From: Flagellimonas lutimaris
GTDB lineage: Bacteria > Bacteroidota > Bacteroidia > Flavobacteriales > Flavobacteriaceae
DNA length: 64,000 bases
Direction: 5' to 3'
Assembly (NCBI RefSeq): GCF_003581615.1
Contig: NZ_QXFH01000064.1
Span: 1 to 64,000, forward strand
Notes under the pieces: generated by a model
What the model was told of the DNA's origin: nothing
The model's database searches: none
What the model saw: the letters and a program-made list of their open reading frames with translations, nothing else
Made by a program: the position numbers and the translations under genes
Shown: piece after piece, positions 26,121 through 35,866 of the stretch
How positions within the stretch are numbered: the first letter of the stretch is position 1
How the letters are laid out: every line of letters begins with the position of its first letter

Positions 26121-27473
26121 TTATTTTTTGAAGAAATATAACTTTTTTGGCCTGTTACCTATCATTTCATAAATAAAGAAGCCAATTACCAAAATGTATT
26201 CAATGGCCAGTAACCACAGATTTTCCTTGTAGTCGGGATTGGAATAGGCATAGTAGCTCAGAATAATGGTGCAAGACCATACCAAAGGGAATCTATAATT
26301 AGTAAAGATGGCAAAGCCTAACAAGAATACCACATACCAAGGGTGAACGGTACTTGATAGAAAATAATAAGTGGCAAGCGCAAACACTATGGAGGTAATG
26401 ACATCCTCCAATTTGCCGTTTTTCCTTAGGAATGCAATTAGCAATACAATAACAATAACTGCTTTTTTGAGCATGGAACCATAAGAATCGATAAGTTCCC
26501 ATGGTTTGGCTTCGTAATAGGTGACGCCAATCTTTTTTACCACATTGTAAATGCTGGCATTGAACTCGAAATTTGAAAACCACAGACCGACGGTCTCAGC
26601 ATAATTATCGATAAAAACAGGAGAGTAAAATGGTAGTAGTAGGGCTGCACATCCCAATATTATAAGGGTGTAAAAAACAACACTTTTTTTAAAACCAAAA
26701 TATCTTACAAAGATGGGTAAAAATAGTACGGGCATCAATTTTACCATAATAGAAATGGCATAAATGGGTGTTGCCCATAACCACTTGTTTGTTGATATGA
26801 GGTACAAGGCCCACACAAAAAAGAAAAGCATTACTCCTTCAAAATGGAGGTTGCCGGTGAGTTCAATAATGACCAATGGATTTAAAAAGTACCAAAAAGC
26901 CATATGGTTGGCCTTGTTCAGGTGCTGTAGCAGCTTTCTTCCGAAATACAGTACACCCAAGTCTGCCAAGATTACGGTTAAACGCATGACAATCATGGAA
27001 CCCATAACGCTTCCTCCACCTAAAATTGAAGCGAGTGCGAAAAGAATTTGGTTTACCGGGGGGTAGTTGCTGTAGTGCCGAGCGTTTAGAGCACCCATGC
27101 CTTCATGGAGCTCATTCATGCTGGCAAAGGACACCGTACCCTGCTCCATGATTTGGTCAGGTGTGAACAAATAAGGATTGATGCCGTTTTTGATGAGTTC
27201 GCCATCCCAAATAAATCGGTAAAAATCTTGTGAAAGGTTAGGTTCTGCAATCAAAAATACCAACCGAAACAGGATTCCGACAATCAAAAGGAACTTGAAG
27301 TTCCATTTTTCGAACTGGATAAGTTTGTAGCACAAGAAAAAGAGTGCTACAAAAAGCATCAACAACTTTACAAAATCCGTACGGACCAAGTTGTAAGCAA
27401 AGCTCCAATAGAATAAAATACAAGCGACAGCAAAAAATATCGGATATCTATGCAGCCGCCAATAAGATTGCAT
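26121..27473 (-). CDS. multi-pass membrane glycosyltransferase (GT87/mannosyltransferase-like)
   Basis: A 450-residue protein with roughly ten or more hydrophobic helices. A loop after the second or third helix reads EPNLSQDFYRFIWDGELIKNG; the acidic DFYRFIWDG element is typical of GT-C type polyprenyl-phosphate-sugar transferases. It would move a sugar from a lipid carrier onto an extracytoplasmic acceptor. It lies 9 bp after the cellulose-synthase-like gene; with the next two genes it forms a leftward unit. Confidence 0.72.
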   Translation of the reverse strand: MQSYWRLHRYPIFFAVACILFYWSFAYNLVRTDFVKLLMLFVALFFLCYKLIQFEKWNFKFLLIVGILFRLVFLIAEPNLSQDFYRFIWDGELIKNGINPYLFTPDQIMEQGTVSFASMNELHEGMGALNARHYSNYPPVNQILFALASILGGGSVMGSMIVMRLTVILADLGVLYFGRKLLQHLNKANHMAFWYFLNPLVIIELTGNLHFEGVMLFFFVWALYLISTNKWLWATPIYAISIMVKLMPVLFLPIFVRYFGFKKSVVFYTLIILGCAALLLPFYSPVFIDNYAETVGLWFSNFEFNASIYNVVKKIGVTYYEAKPWELIDSYGSMLKKAVIVIVLLIAFLRKNGKLEDVITSIVFALATYYFLSSTVHPWYVVFLLGFAIFTNYRFPLVWSCTIILSYYAYSNPDYKENLWLLAIEYILVIGFFIYEMIGNRPKKLYFFKK

Positions 27474-27482
27474 GTGTATGGA

Positions 27483-28967
27483 TTAGGCCTTGGAAGTTAA
27501 GGATTTAAAGAATACAAATCCGAAACCTAGGAACAACATTAAGTGGAATGGGAACAATCCGTAGTCGTTCAACGGTATCGCACTGTACATTCCAAATAGG
27601 AAATAGATCATTAAGGCAAACTCCAAGATCATGTTGGGTGATAATTTGGTGGTCAAATATTTATTGCCCTTCCAGGTGTCTTTAATACTATTGATGTTGA
27701 ACTTTGGAGTTCGAACAAATTCACTTCGTTTTCCCAAATGTCCTTCTAAAACAGCTACGCTATTGTGCAAAGAGAAGCCCAATGCCACGGAGAAGAAGGT
27801 AAAGAAGAGTTTAATATAGTCCACAAAATTATCAAAACTACTGCCCTGAATACTCTTGTAGGTAAACCAATAACACACAAATAGGATAATGGTACTTAAA
27901 ATGAAGAAGCTGGTCACTTCAAAAACCCAACCTAAATGTCCGTAAGTGTTTTTGATGTAGAGCATTGGGATGCTCAACAAAGCTACGGTGAACACGCATA
28001 GGAACATTGAGCTGTTCAACAAATGCATTACACCGTGAAATTTCGTTTTAAAAGGTATGTTTTTGGAAGTTATGACACTCCAAACTGTTTTTCTAAAGTT
28101 TTCGGCTCCACCTTTGTTCCAACGAAATTGTTGCGAACGGGCTGCACTAATTACCACGGGAAGCTCAGCTGGGGTTTCTACATCTTCCAAATATTTGAAT
28201 TTCCAATTTTTCAATTGGGCACGGTAGCTCAAATCCAAATCTTCGGTAAGGGTGTCACCTTCCCAATTTCCTGCATCAAAAATGCATTCCTTTCTCCAAA
28301 TACCTGCTGTACCGTTAAAGTTGATAAAGTGTCCTTTGGAATTTCTTCCTACTTGCTCTAAGGTAAAGTGGGCATCCAAAGCAAAGGCTTGAATACGAGT
28401 AAGGGTGGAGTAATCTCTGTTGATATGTCCCCAACGGGTTTGCACAACACCAATTTCTTCATCCTTGAAGTAAGGAACGGTCTTTTTGAGCCAATCTGCC
28501 TCGGGAAGGAAATCTGCATCAAAAATGGCGATAAAGTCACCTTTTGCGATTTCCAAACCTTCTTTAAGAGCTCCAGCCTTAAATCCTTTTCGGTTTTCCC
28601 TGCGAATGTGCTGAATGTCCAAACCAGTTTCATGAAGTTCTTTGACCCTTTGGGCCGTTTCTATAACCGAATCATCCGTGGAGTCATCCAACACTTGGAT
28701 TTCCAATTTACTTTTTGGATATTCTATTTTGGCAATGTTCTCCAACAAACGCTCCATTACATACTCCTCGTTGTAGATGGGAAGCTGAATGGTTACAAAT
28801 GGAATTTCTTTGGGATCGAGCAGGTTGAATTTTGGGGCTTCTTCATTTCTTTTTTTGTAACCAAGATAGTTTACCAAAAGATTCAATTGCGCGAGGCTGT
28901 AGAAGAAAATCAACAGTAAGGCGAAACTGTAAATAGCAATGATGATGTAAGCAATAGCAAGTCCCAT
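27483..28967 (-). CDS. family 2 glycosyltransferase, processive cellulose-synthase-like
   Basis: A 494-residue inner-membrane enzyme with an N-terminal helix (residues 4-28), a cytoplasmic GT2 catalytic domain and at least four C-terminal membrane segments. Catalytic landmarks are DDSTDDS (94-100), the DxD-like FDADF (149-153), TED (241-243) and QQFRW (279-283, QxxRW), which mark processive or beta-glycan-type synthases. The acceptor and sugar are unknown. Start and stop overlap the neighbouring GT2 gene at 28967. Confidence 0.85.
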   Translation of the reverse strand: MGLAIAYIIIAIYSFALLLIFFYSLAQLNLLVNYLGYKKRNEEAPKFNLLDPKEIPFVTIQLPIYNEEYVMERLLENIAKIEYPKSKLEIQVLDDSTDDSVIETAQRVKELHETGLDIQHIRRENRKGFKAGALKEGLEIAKGDFIAIFDADFLPEADWLKKTVPYFKDEEIGVVQTRWGHINRDYSTLTRIQAFALDAHFTLEQVGRNSKGHFINFNGTAGIWRKECIFDAGNWEGDTLTEDLDLSYRAQLKNWKFKYLEDVETPAELPVVISAARSQQFRWNKGGAENFRKTVWSVITSKNIPFKTKFHGVMHLLNSSMFLCVFTVALLSIPMLYIKNTYGHLGWVFEVTSFFILSTIILFVCYWFTYKSIQGSSFDNFVDYIKLFFTFFSVALGFSLHNSVAVLEGHLGKRSEFVRTPKFNINSIKDTWKGNKYLTTKLSPNMILEFALMIYFLFGMYSAIPLNDYGLFPFHLMLFLGFGFVFFKSLTSKA

Positions 28968-29656
28968 TATTTTAAACTGTATTTAAAGATCCAACCCAAT
29001 ATTTTTATGCCCGCAAATATAGTACCTTTTACCGTACCTGATACTTTTGAGATGCCAATTCTTCGTTTGTAACGTACTGGTACTTCGATATATGACATTT
29101 TTTTTCTCAAAATTTTCAATTGCATTTCCACAGTCCACCCATAAGTTGTATCCTGCATTTCCAATTCTTTGAGCTTTTCATATTTTATCGCCCTAAAAGG
29201 TCCTAAATCCGTAAATTTTGACCTGAAAAACAATCGCATTAAAAATGTGGCCAAATTGTTTCCAAAAACTTGTTGTGGAGTCATGGAACCTGGTTCGCGA
29301 AGTGTTTTTTTTCGCGCTCCAACCACAAAATCAATATCATTTTCCAAAATTGGGGCGACAATCTTATCCAATTCTTCCGGATAATCTGAATAGTCTCCGT
29401 CGATAAATACGATGATATCGGGTGTTTTGGATTGTTCGGATATGTATTTTAATCCTTTTAAACAGGCAAACCCATAGCCCTTGCGGTTTTCAGCGATTAC
29501 AGTTGCCCCTGCTTTTTTTGCATTTGCTACAGTATCGTCCGAGGAACCGTTGTCCACGACCACAATTTCGGATACGTGTTCTGGTATTTCCGAAACTACC
29601 AAACCAATGGAATCTCCTTCGTTGATTGCTGGGATTATAACTTTAATACTCGCCAT
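28967..29656 (-). CDS. family 2 glycosyltransferase, dolichol-phosphate-sugar-synthase-like
   Basis: A 229-residue soluble or membrane-associated GT2 with N-terminal VIIPAINEGDSIG, DNGSSDDT and the DxD FIDGDYSDYPE. It probably makes a polyprenyl-phosphate sugar that the membrane GT (26121-27473) then uses. It is the first gene of the glycosyltransferase trio and overlaps the next by one base. Confidence 0.83.
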   Translation of the reverse strand: MASIKVIIPAINEGDSIGLVVSEIPEHVSEIVVVDNGSSDDTVANAKKAGATVIAENRKGYGFACLKGLKYISEQSKTPDIIVFIDGDYSDYPEELDKIVAPILENDIDFVVGARKKTLREPGSMTPQQVFGNNLATFLMRLFFRSKFTDLGPFRAIKYEKLKELEMQDTTYGWTVEMQLKILRKKMSYIEVPVRYKRRIGISKVSGTVKGTIFAGIKILGWIFKYSLK

Positions 29657-29745
29657 TGGCAGGAATAATTTTAGTTAGTGTTTAAGTTGGCAAAACTAAA
29701 ATTTTCCTTGGATTCCACTTTTAATTTTTCAAAGAGAAGGATAGT

Positions 29746-31350
29746 TTACTTCTTGTTTACGAGGGTCATTAGGTCTACATCATTGCCCAACAGTACTTGA
29801 TTGCTGTCTATTCTACCTTCAAGCGGACCGTTCTCCAATTTGAGGACGCCCCTAGGACACACGGCTGAGCATATACCGCATCCAACACAGCTTGCACGAA
29901 CAATGTTTTCTCCTTTTTGCGCGTAGGCACGTACATCGATACCCATTTCGCAGTACGTGGAACAATTTCCGCAGGAAATGCATTGTCCTCCGTTGGTTGT
30001 AATTCTGAATTTGGAGAAAAGTTTCTGCTGAAAACCAAGAATGGCGGCCATGGGACAACCAAACCGGCACCAGACCCTACTTCCGAAAATGGGGTAAAAC
30101 CCTGTCCCAATTACCCCAGAAAAGATACTTCCAATCAAAAATGAATAGGATTTACGTAATGTTTCAGATTTAAAAAGGAACACTTGTCCTTCACCACTAA
30201 AAAAGTGAAAACCGATTAGGGCAATAATAATCACAAAATATCCAATGGCTCCATATTGTGCATCTTTCTGGAGTTGTTCGCGTTTAAAAATCATCACCCA
30301 ACCAAAAACCAAGGTGAGCAAAACTGCAACGCCAATTAAAAAAGCACTTTTCGTCAACCAATATTTACTGGTATCGGTTCCCAAATAGGAGTAAATTACT
30401 GCTGTGGTCATCAAGGTTACAAAAACCACTACGCTATGCACCACCCAACGTTCAATTTTCCAAGCCTTGATGGATTTGTCACTCAATTGTCTAAAAGAAT
30501 CCCCTGCTGTTTCGGCAAGTCCACCACAGCCACAGACCCAAGAGCAATACCATCTTTTTCCATATTTATAGGTAAGGATAGGAGTGATAACGAATATGGA
30601 TAGAATAGCAAAAATAAGCAAGGCAAAACCTATATCTCCGGAGCTTAAAAAGGCTTTGATACGATAGCTTTCAAAATTGTAATAATTAAGGGGCCATATA
30701 TTTTTGAGGTCGTAATAAGGAAGGCTTCCTCCGTTCAAAACTTCATGTCCATTTAAACGAGCCATTAATTCTGGGATGATGAATGCAAAGGCAGTTTGAA
30801 AAAACATAACGCTTACGGTGCGCAATCTTTCGTATCGATTATGACGGTATTTCCAAAGGAATTTTATTCCAAAGGCCAATATGGCCACCGTGTAGAGTGT
30901 ACCGTAAACAAACCATTGGCTTGCTGGATTACCGTTCAATAATATACTGAGAGGGTCAAAAAGGGCAATTAAACCTTTGTTGTTTCCATCGCTGACCAAT
31001 CCAAGGTACTCCGGATAAAAATAGAGCACAATATAAAACCCTGTCAATGATAGACCTGCCACCCAGCCCCATAAACCACGACTGGAAATGGATTTAAACC
31101 AAACCCCATCGTTTTTTATTCCAGGTAGCTTATTGGTGTATGCGTCCCACGAAAACCAAATAATGCCTATTGCGATTGCTGAAAGTGATAGGGTTAACCA
31201 TAACGATTTATTCGGAAAGTTAACATTGAATATTGCCAATAGGAGAATTCCCAATCCTGACAATCCAAGTAGCGTTGCAATTTTTTGACTGATGCTCAAG
31301 CTTTTTGGTGGTTCCCCGGTAAGGGCCATACTTTTGTCGTACGTGCTCAT
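29746..31350 (-). CDS. membrane polyferredoxin (NapH/NosR/CcoG-like 4Fe-4S protein)
   Basis: A 534-residue membrane protein with about eight or more hydrophobic helices. It has cysteine clusters of the NosR/NapH type (WCSWVCGCGG near residue 270, VWCRFGCP near 430) and a C-terminal pair of 4Fe-4S ferredoxin motifs (CISCGNCSTYC and CVGCGICSAVCPRG). It would pass electrons across or along the inner membrane. The next upstream gene, a FAD/NAD oxidoreductase, is 9 bp away and is a natural partner. The electron acceptor is unknown. Confidence 0.82.
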   Translation of the reverse strand: MSTYDKSMALTGEPPKSLSISQKIATLLGLSGLGILLLAIFNVNFPNKSLWLTLSLSAIAIGIIWFSWDAYTNKLPGIKNDGVWFKSISSRGLWGWVAGLSLTGFYIVLYFYPEYLGLVSDGNNKGLIALFDPLSILLNGNPASQWFVYGTLYTVAILAFGIKFLWKYRHNRYERLRTVSVMFFQTAFAFIIPELMARLNGHEVLNGGSLPYYDLKNIWPLNYYNFESYRIKAFLSSGDIGFALLIFAILSIFVITPILTYKYGKRWYCSWVCGCGGLAETAGDSFRQLSDKSIKAWKIERWVVHSVVVFVTLMTTAVIYSYLGTDTSKYWLTKSAFLIGVAVLLTLVFGWVMIFKREQLQKDAQYGAIGYFVIIIALIGFHFFSGEGQVFLFKSETLRKSYSFLIGSIFSGVIGTGFYPIFGSRVWCRFGCPMAAILGFQQKLFSKFRITTNGGQCISCGNCSTYCEMGIDVRAYAQKGENIVRASCVGCGICSAVCPRGVLKLENGPLEGRIDSNQVLLGNDVDLMTLVNKK

Positions 31351-31359
31351 AATTATAGG

Positions 31360-32709
31360 TTAGGCAATCTGGAAGATGCGTTTTAGGTTTTTCTTTTTCA
31401 GCTTGATGGACTTTCCAAAATCGGAATTGTATTTCGATACAATCTGTGATTCAAATTTTTTATAAAACTCAGGGTCAAAATTGGCGTCGATAAGATGTTC
31501 CATCACAAAATCAATAGCTCTTTTTTCGCTGAGCCAACGGTCAAAGATTTCGTGTCGTAAGCGGATGCCGAAGGTGTTGATGCCCAAAAGCACTTCTGAA
31601 CTTTTATCAAAAGCTATGGTAATGCAGATTTTTTCTTTTGGGTGCCGCCAATGAAAATGGGCCTCCATGTCCTTTTTTCTTCTTTCCGAAAATACCCAAC
31701 CATAGGTTTGGTATTCAATATCCAGAAATTTGGCAGAGTTGAACCAATGCCCTGGATTGTATTCCATTCTGTTGCCGCAAATGGTTTGGGCAAGGGCTTC
31801 GCCCATCATACGGCCCGTATACCAAACCGCTTCTACAGGTCGGCGATTTCCAATGGCTTCATGCTGTTCAGCACAATCACCAATGGCATAAATATCTTCA
31901 ACATTGGTCTCCAAAAATCGATTTACTTTAACTCCACGACCCAATTCAATACCTGATTCTTTCAGGAAATCGATATTAGGGGTAACTCCAGCCGTTAATC
32001 CTACAAGGTTACACTCAATTTTTTCACCTGTTTCGGCAATGGTCACGGATTTCACTTTTCCATTCCCATCAGCGTTGATTTCTTTGAGCGAAGTACCCAA
32101 GCGAAGATCAATATGATGTTCTCGGATATGCTCGTTGATCATTTCGGATTCGCCTTTGGGCAGCACACCGTTCCAAAAACTGGTTTCTCGAACTAAAAAA
32201 GTAACTGGTATATTCCGAGTGCGAAGCATTTCTGCCAGTTCTATGCCAATCAACCCACCACCAACAATTACAGCGCGTTTGCAGACCTTATTATTTGGGG
32301 CGTTTTCTTCTAAAAGTTCCAAGTCTTGTTTGGAATAGAGTCCTTGGACCCCATCTAAATCTTGACCAGGCCATCCAAATTTATTGGGTTTGGATCCTGT
32401 GGCAATAATAAGTTTGTCATAGTTAAGGTCTGGTGCCCCATCAATTTGAATAATTTTTTCTTGAGTATTTACCTTAGTAACATACCCCTCTACCAATTCA
32501 ATTCTGTTTTTCTTCCAAAAGTGGTTTTCGTAGGGTTGAGTATGTTCAAATTTCATGTGGCCCATGTATACGTACATCAAAGCGGTTCTTGAAAAGAAAT
32601 ACTTGCTTTCGGCAGAGACAATGGAGATTTTTTTATCGGAGAGTTTTCGGATATGCCTAGCAGCGGTAACTCCGGCTATTCCATTTCCAATGATGACAAT
32701 ATGTTCCAT
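31360..32709 (-). CDS. FAD/NAD(P)-dependent oxidoreductase (NirB/rubredoxin-reductase-like)
   Basis: A 449-residue pyridine-nucleotide-disulphide-type flavoprotein. The FAD motif IGNGIAGVTAARHI is at 6-19, the NAD motif IVGGGLIGIELAEML is near residues 148-162, and the second FAD motif is YAIGDCAE (near 266). The last 130 residues extend beyond the usual domain and are basic. It is cotranscribed with the polyferredoxin gene (9 bp), suggesting an NAD(P)H-to-FeS electron path. It starts back-to-back with the GH113 gene. Confidence 0.82.
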   Translation of the reverse strand: MEHIVIIGNGIAGVTAARHIRKLSDKKISIVSAESKYFFSRTALMYVYMGHMKFEHTQPYENHFWKKNRIELVEGYVTKVNTQEKIIQIDGAPDLNYDKLIIATGSKPNKFGWPGQDLDGVQGLYSKQDLELLEENAPNNKVCKRAVIVGGGLIGIELAEMLRTRNIPVTFLVRETSFWNGVLPKGESEMINEHIREHHIDLRLGTSLKEINADGNGKVKSVTIAETGEKIECNLVGLTAGVTPNIDFLKESGIELGRGVKVNRFLETNVEDIYAIGDCAEQHEAIGNRRPVEAVWYTGRMMGEALAQTICGNRMEYNPGHWFNSAKFLDIEYQTYGWVFSERRKKDMEAHFHWRHPKEKICITIAFDKSSEVLLGINTFGIRLRHEIFDRWLSEKRAIDFVMEHLIDANFDPEFYKKFESQIVSKYNSDFGKSIKLKKKNLKRIFQIA

Positions 32710-32837
32710 GGGTTGGCTTTAATTGTTTAATGTGTCGAGGTTTATTGAAAAAACTTAACAGTAAAAGGAAATTTAATAAGAATTTGTAAGCTAAATGATG
32801 TTTTAAATTTATTATTTTAGGGGTAGCCACAATCATT

Positions 32838-33851
32838 ATGAAGAAGTTAGTTTTTTTATGGACGTTTATTCTTACCTCTTGTAGTAGCAGCAAGTTAGCC
32901 AAAGTCAATGGCATCAGTTTTGTCTCATCTCGAGAAGAATTGTCGCAACAACATATTGACCCTGTACTAGATATTCAGGCCAATTATGCGGCCATAATGC
33001 CCTTTGGCTTCATCAATGGGACAAACTCACCTGAATTGTTTTTCAATACAGACCGGCAATGGTTCGGAGAGCGAAGGGAAGGGGCGAAACAGTATATCGA
33101 AAAACTCCATCAAAATGGAGTGATGGTTATGGTAAAGCCTCAAATATGGATTTTTAGAGGCGAATTTACAGGCAATTTGAAGATGCCAACTGAAGGGGAT
33201 TGGAAGAAGTTGGAAGCATCTTATGAAAAATTTATTCTATTATATGCAGAACTGGCGGAAGAAACCCAAAGTGATATTTTCTGCATTGGAACAGAGTTAA
33301 AAACCTTCGTAAACGAACGACCTGAATTTTGGGCCAGTCTTATCCAAAAGGTAAAACAAGTGTATCATGGTACCCTCACCTATGCCGCCAACTGGGACGA
33401 ATATGCGAAAACGCCGTTTTGGTCACAATTGGATTATATTGGTGTGAATGCCTATTTTCCACTGTGTGAAAAAGAAAACCCAACCATCCAGACACTTAGG
33501 GAGGGCTGGCAGCCATGGAAAACCAAAATGCGGGAGCTGTCAAATCAAGTTGACAAACCTATCTTATTTACGGAGTTTGGATACCGAAGCATGGATTACA
33601 CAGGTAAAAAACCCTGGTTGGTGGACCGAAACCAAATGGAAGTAAACCTTAAGGCACAAGCCGATGCTACCCAGGTAATCTTTGATGAATTTTGGCATGA
33701 AGACTGGTTTGCGGGTGGCTTCGTGTGGAAGTGGTTTATGCAGCACGATCAAGTTGGAGGCCATACGGACAACAGGTTTACTCCTCAAAACAAACCTGCC
33801 GAATCTGTTATCCGAAGACAATATGCCCAAGTGAAGAAATCAAGTTTTTAA
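32838..33851 (+). CDS. GH113-like glycoside hydrolase lipoprotein
   Basis: Surface or periplasmic TIM-barrel glycosidase, 337 residues, with a lipoprotein signal peptide (lipobox LTSC, Cys15). The likely acid/base is Glu153 (CIGTELKTF) and the nucleophile Glu246 (LFTEFGYRS), with the GVNAYFPL strand between them, as in GH113 beta-mannanases. Substrate probably a beta-mannoside, but this is a family inference. Monocistronic or followed by the amidase-like gene 100 bp downstream. Confidence 0.82.
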   Translation: MKKLVFLWTFILTSCSSSKLAKVNGISFVSSREELSQQHIDPVLDIQANYAAIMPFGFINGTNSPELFFNTDRQWFGERREGAKQYIEKLHQNGVMVMVKPQIWIFRGEFTGNLKMPTEGDWKKLEASYEKFILLYAELAEETQSDIFCIGTELKTFVNERPEFWASLIQKVKQVYHGTLTYAANWDEYAKTPFWSQLDYIGVNAYFPLCEKENPTIQTLREGWQPWKTKMRELSNQVDKPILFTEFGYRSMDYTGKKPWLVDRNQMEVNLKAQADATQVIFDEFWHEDWFAGGFVWKWFMQHDQVGGHTDNRFTPQNKPAESVIRRQYAQVKKSSF

Positions 33852-33951
33852 AGTTGTTAAAAAAATGTGGGAAAATTTCTCTTAAATAGGTGTCATCGTG
33901 TTTGATTTTTCGCCATCTTTGTAATACACCCCTCCCAAAAAATAATCAGTA

Positions 33952-34884
33952 ATGAAATCACGATTAACCCTTCTATTTTGGGTGTGGGCCTGTGCATTCA
34001 TTTTTGCGCAAGAGGATAAATACTATTCCGCAGTTGCAGAACAGGGAGATGGTATTTTTTCCCTGCTCCGCAAACAAGGATTGGACCCAGCCAAGCACTA
34101 CGGCGAATTTTTAGAATTGAACTCGGACAAGATCAAAAAAGGCAGTGCCTTAAAGCTAGGTGAAAAGTACAAAATACCTTATGCCGATGATTCATTTAAA
34201 AAAACCGGAGTATTGGTTGAAGCCGTAAAAGATGTTGAAGAACCCATTTTTGATAAAGAACTCGCCCAAATGTCCCTTAAGAGTGATAAGCTCAAAGATG
34301 CTATTTACTACCTGATTACTGAAAACGCTACGGAACAGGATAAAAATTTTGTAAACAATATTACCCAACGCTTGGCAGCGGAGTTAATGGTTCATGGAGC
34401 CAAGGTATACCTGATGGATGATGAGGTGTCCAAAGATGTGATTGGGGACACCCTGTCTACTGAGAACCCAATGGGGGACTATATCAAAGTAATCAATAAG
34501 CGCTATATACAGAACACTGGAAAATATCAGCGAGTATTGGTTATACGTGCCAAAAATATTACTGGAAAGGATAATATGGATGTAGCCGTATACCATTATA
34601 ACAAAAGCACTCAAGGGCAACGGTTTGCCCAAAACATTCAGAGTGTATTTAAGGAAAAAAGTATTTCCAACAAGTCCTTCGAGAAAGCTAGCTTAATTTT
34701 CGAAGATAAAAATAGTCTCTACTTGGCTAGAAATATTCTTCCTGCCATAAGCTTGCTTACCATGGAAAATGCTTCCAATGCCTCAGGCAATAAAATTTCT
34801 CTAAGATCAAACAAAAAAGAATTTGCCAACTTGATCAGTAATGGGATTATGAACGATTACGTTGATCTAGAGTTTGAGAACTGA
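33952..34884 (+). CDS. secreted protein with LysM-like region and degenerate amidase-type domain
   Basis: 310 residues with a signal peptide (MKSRLTLLFWVWACAFIFA). Residues 25-75 look like a LysM-type peptidoglycan-binding fold (GDGIFSLLRKQGL ... LELNSD ... GSALKLGEKYKIP). From about 110 the order of elements (LKDAIYYLITENATEQDKNFVNNITQRLAAELMVHGAKVYLMDD, then PAISLLTMENASNASG ... EFANLISNGIMND) follows N-acetylmuramoyl-L-alanine amidases. However, the zinc-binding GHGG and the motif Glu are not there. It may be a non-catalytic wall-binding relative. A CATCTTTG element 30 bp before the ATG is a possible -7 box. Confidence 0.65.
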   Translation: MKSRLTLLFWVWACAFIFAQEDKYYSAVAEQGDGIFSLLRKQGLDPAKHYGEFLELNSDKIKKGSALKLGEKYKIPYADDSFKKTGVLVEAVKDVEEPIFDKELAQMSLKSDKLKDAIYYLITENATEQDKNFVNNITQRLAAELMVHGAKVYLMDDEVSKDVIGDTLSTENPMGDYIKVINKRYIQNTGKYQRVLVIRAKNITGKDNMDVAVYHYNKSTQGQRFAQNIQSVFKEKSISNKSFEKASLIFEDKNSLYLARNILPAISLLTMENASNASGNKISLRSNKKEFANLISNGIMNDYVDLEFEN

Positions 34885-34900
34885 TTTAATCAAACGAAGC

Positions 34901-35866
34901 CTAACAACATCCACCGCCATTGTAATGATAGGTGCTTTCGCTGATATAAATTTCATCCGAAGCGTTTGCCAAGGCTGCTGCTGTTTTATCACAAACCGCT
35001 AAGGGTTGGTTTTGCTGTAGCACATGTCCTTTTTTATCATCAAAATACTCTTCATTACCAAAATAAATGGCTGTTTTCCCAGTAAAAACACATGGTCCAT
35101 CTTCGGGCATCGGATCTTTTATGGCCGCAATTTCAATGGATTCAATATGGATGAGTTCGTCCGTAGGGTAATGATTGGGCGACAAAACCCTGTAAGATCG
35201 TTTCCCGCGAATCTCGATGGTGCCAAACCCGGCATCGGTCAACACTTTTATGTAATCTTTCAATGGAATACTTCCACTCAAGCATAAGGCTCTCAGTCGA
35301 TCATCATTACGAAGTTCTTCGCTCATGGGCTGTTCGCAAATAGGATCGCTCATTACCAATCGACCATAAGGTTTCAAAACGCGATACATTTCGGAAACCG
35401 CTTTCTTTAGGTCTTCTATTTTAAAGATGTTAAAGAGGCAGTTTTGTGCCGCCACATCAATGCTTTCATCTTCTACGGGTAGATTTAAGGCATCACCTTT
35501 TACCAAGTTTACATACTCACTGTTGAACCAATCATTCTCCTCTTCGGCTATTTTGAAGTTTTTTCGGGAAGCTTCCAACATTTCACCCACTGAATCTACA
35601 CCGATGACCCCTCCTTTTTGTCTTGAAAAATAGGAGAACTGAAGTAGTTCCATACCACCACCCACTCCTACGTACAGAATATTGGGGTTGTTAACCAAGT
35701 CCTGTGCAGATACGGTGCTGCCACAACCATAGTTCATCTCTTGCATAATCTTGGGAATGGAAAGCCCAGGGAATTGCCAAATAGGATTGGTGGTACAGCA
35801 AAGCCCAACATCTGGAGTTAGGGCAGCTTCTTTATATAGGTCTTGGGTCGCTTCTAAATAGCTCAT
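34901..35866 (-). CDS. arsM: ArsM-like arsenite/arsenical methyltransferase (arsenosugar type)
   Basis: A 321-residue SAM methyltransferase with motif I YVGVGGGMELLQ (65-76). Cysteines occur at the places expected for arsenic binding: Cys143 (AQNCLFNI) and Cys195 (ALCLSGS), plus Cys23-Cys24 and Cys48 near the N-terminus. The tail YNGGGCC is typical of the ArsM branch linked with arsenosugar genes in Bacteroidota. It would methylate As(III) to di/trimethylated forms. It overlaps the PNP gene by 4 nt and is the last gene of a three-gene leftward operon. The partner radical SAM enzyme ArsS is not in this window. Confidence 0.8.
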   Translation of the reverse strand: MSYLEATQDLYKEAALTPDVGLCCTTNPIWQFPGLSIPKIMQEMNYGCGSTVSAQDLVNNPNILYVGVGGGMELLQFSYFSRQKGGVIGVDSVGEMLEASRKNFKIAEEENDWFNSEYVNLVKGDALNLPVEDESIDVAAQNCLFNIFKIEDLKKAVSEMYRVLKPYGRLVMSDPICEQPMSEELRNDDRLRALCLSGSIPLKDYIKVLTDAGFGTIEIRGKRSYRVLSPNHYPTDELIHIESIEIAAIKDPMPEDGPCVFTGKTAIYFGNEEYFDDKKGHVLQQNQPLAVCDKTAAALANASDEIYISESTYHYNGGGCC

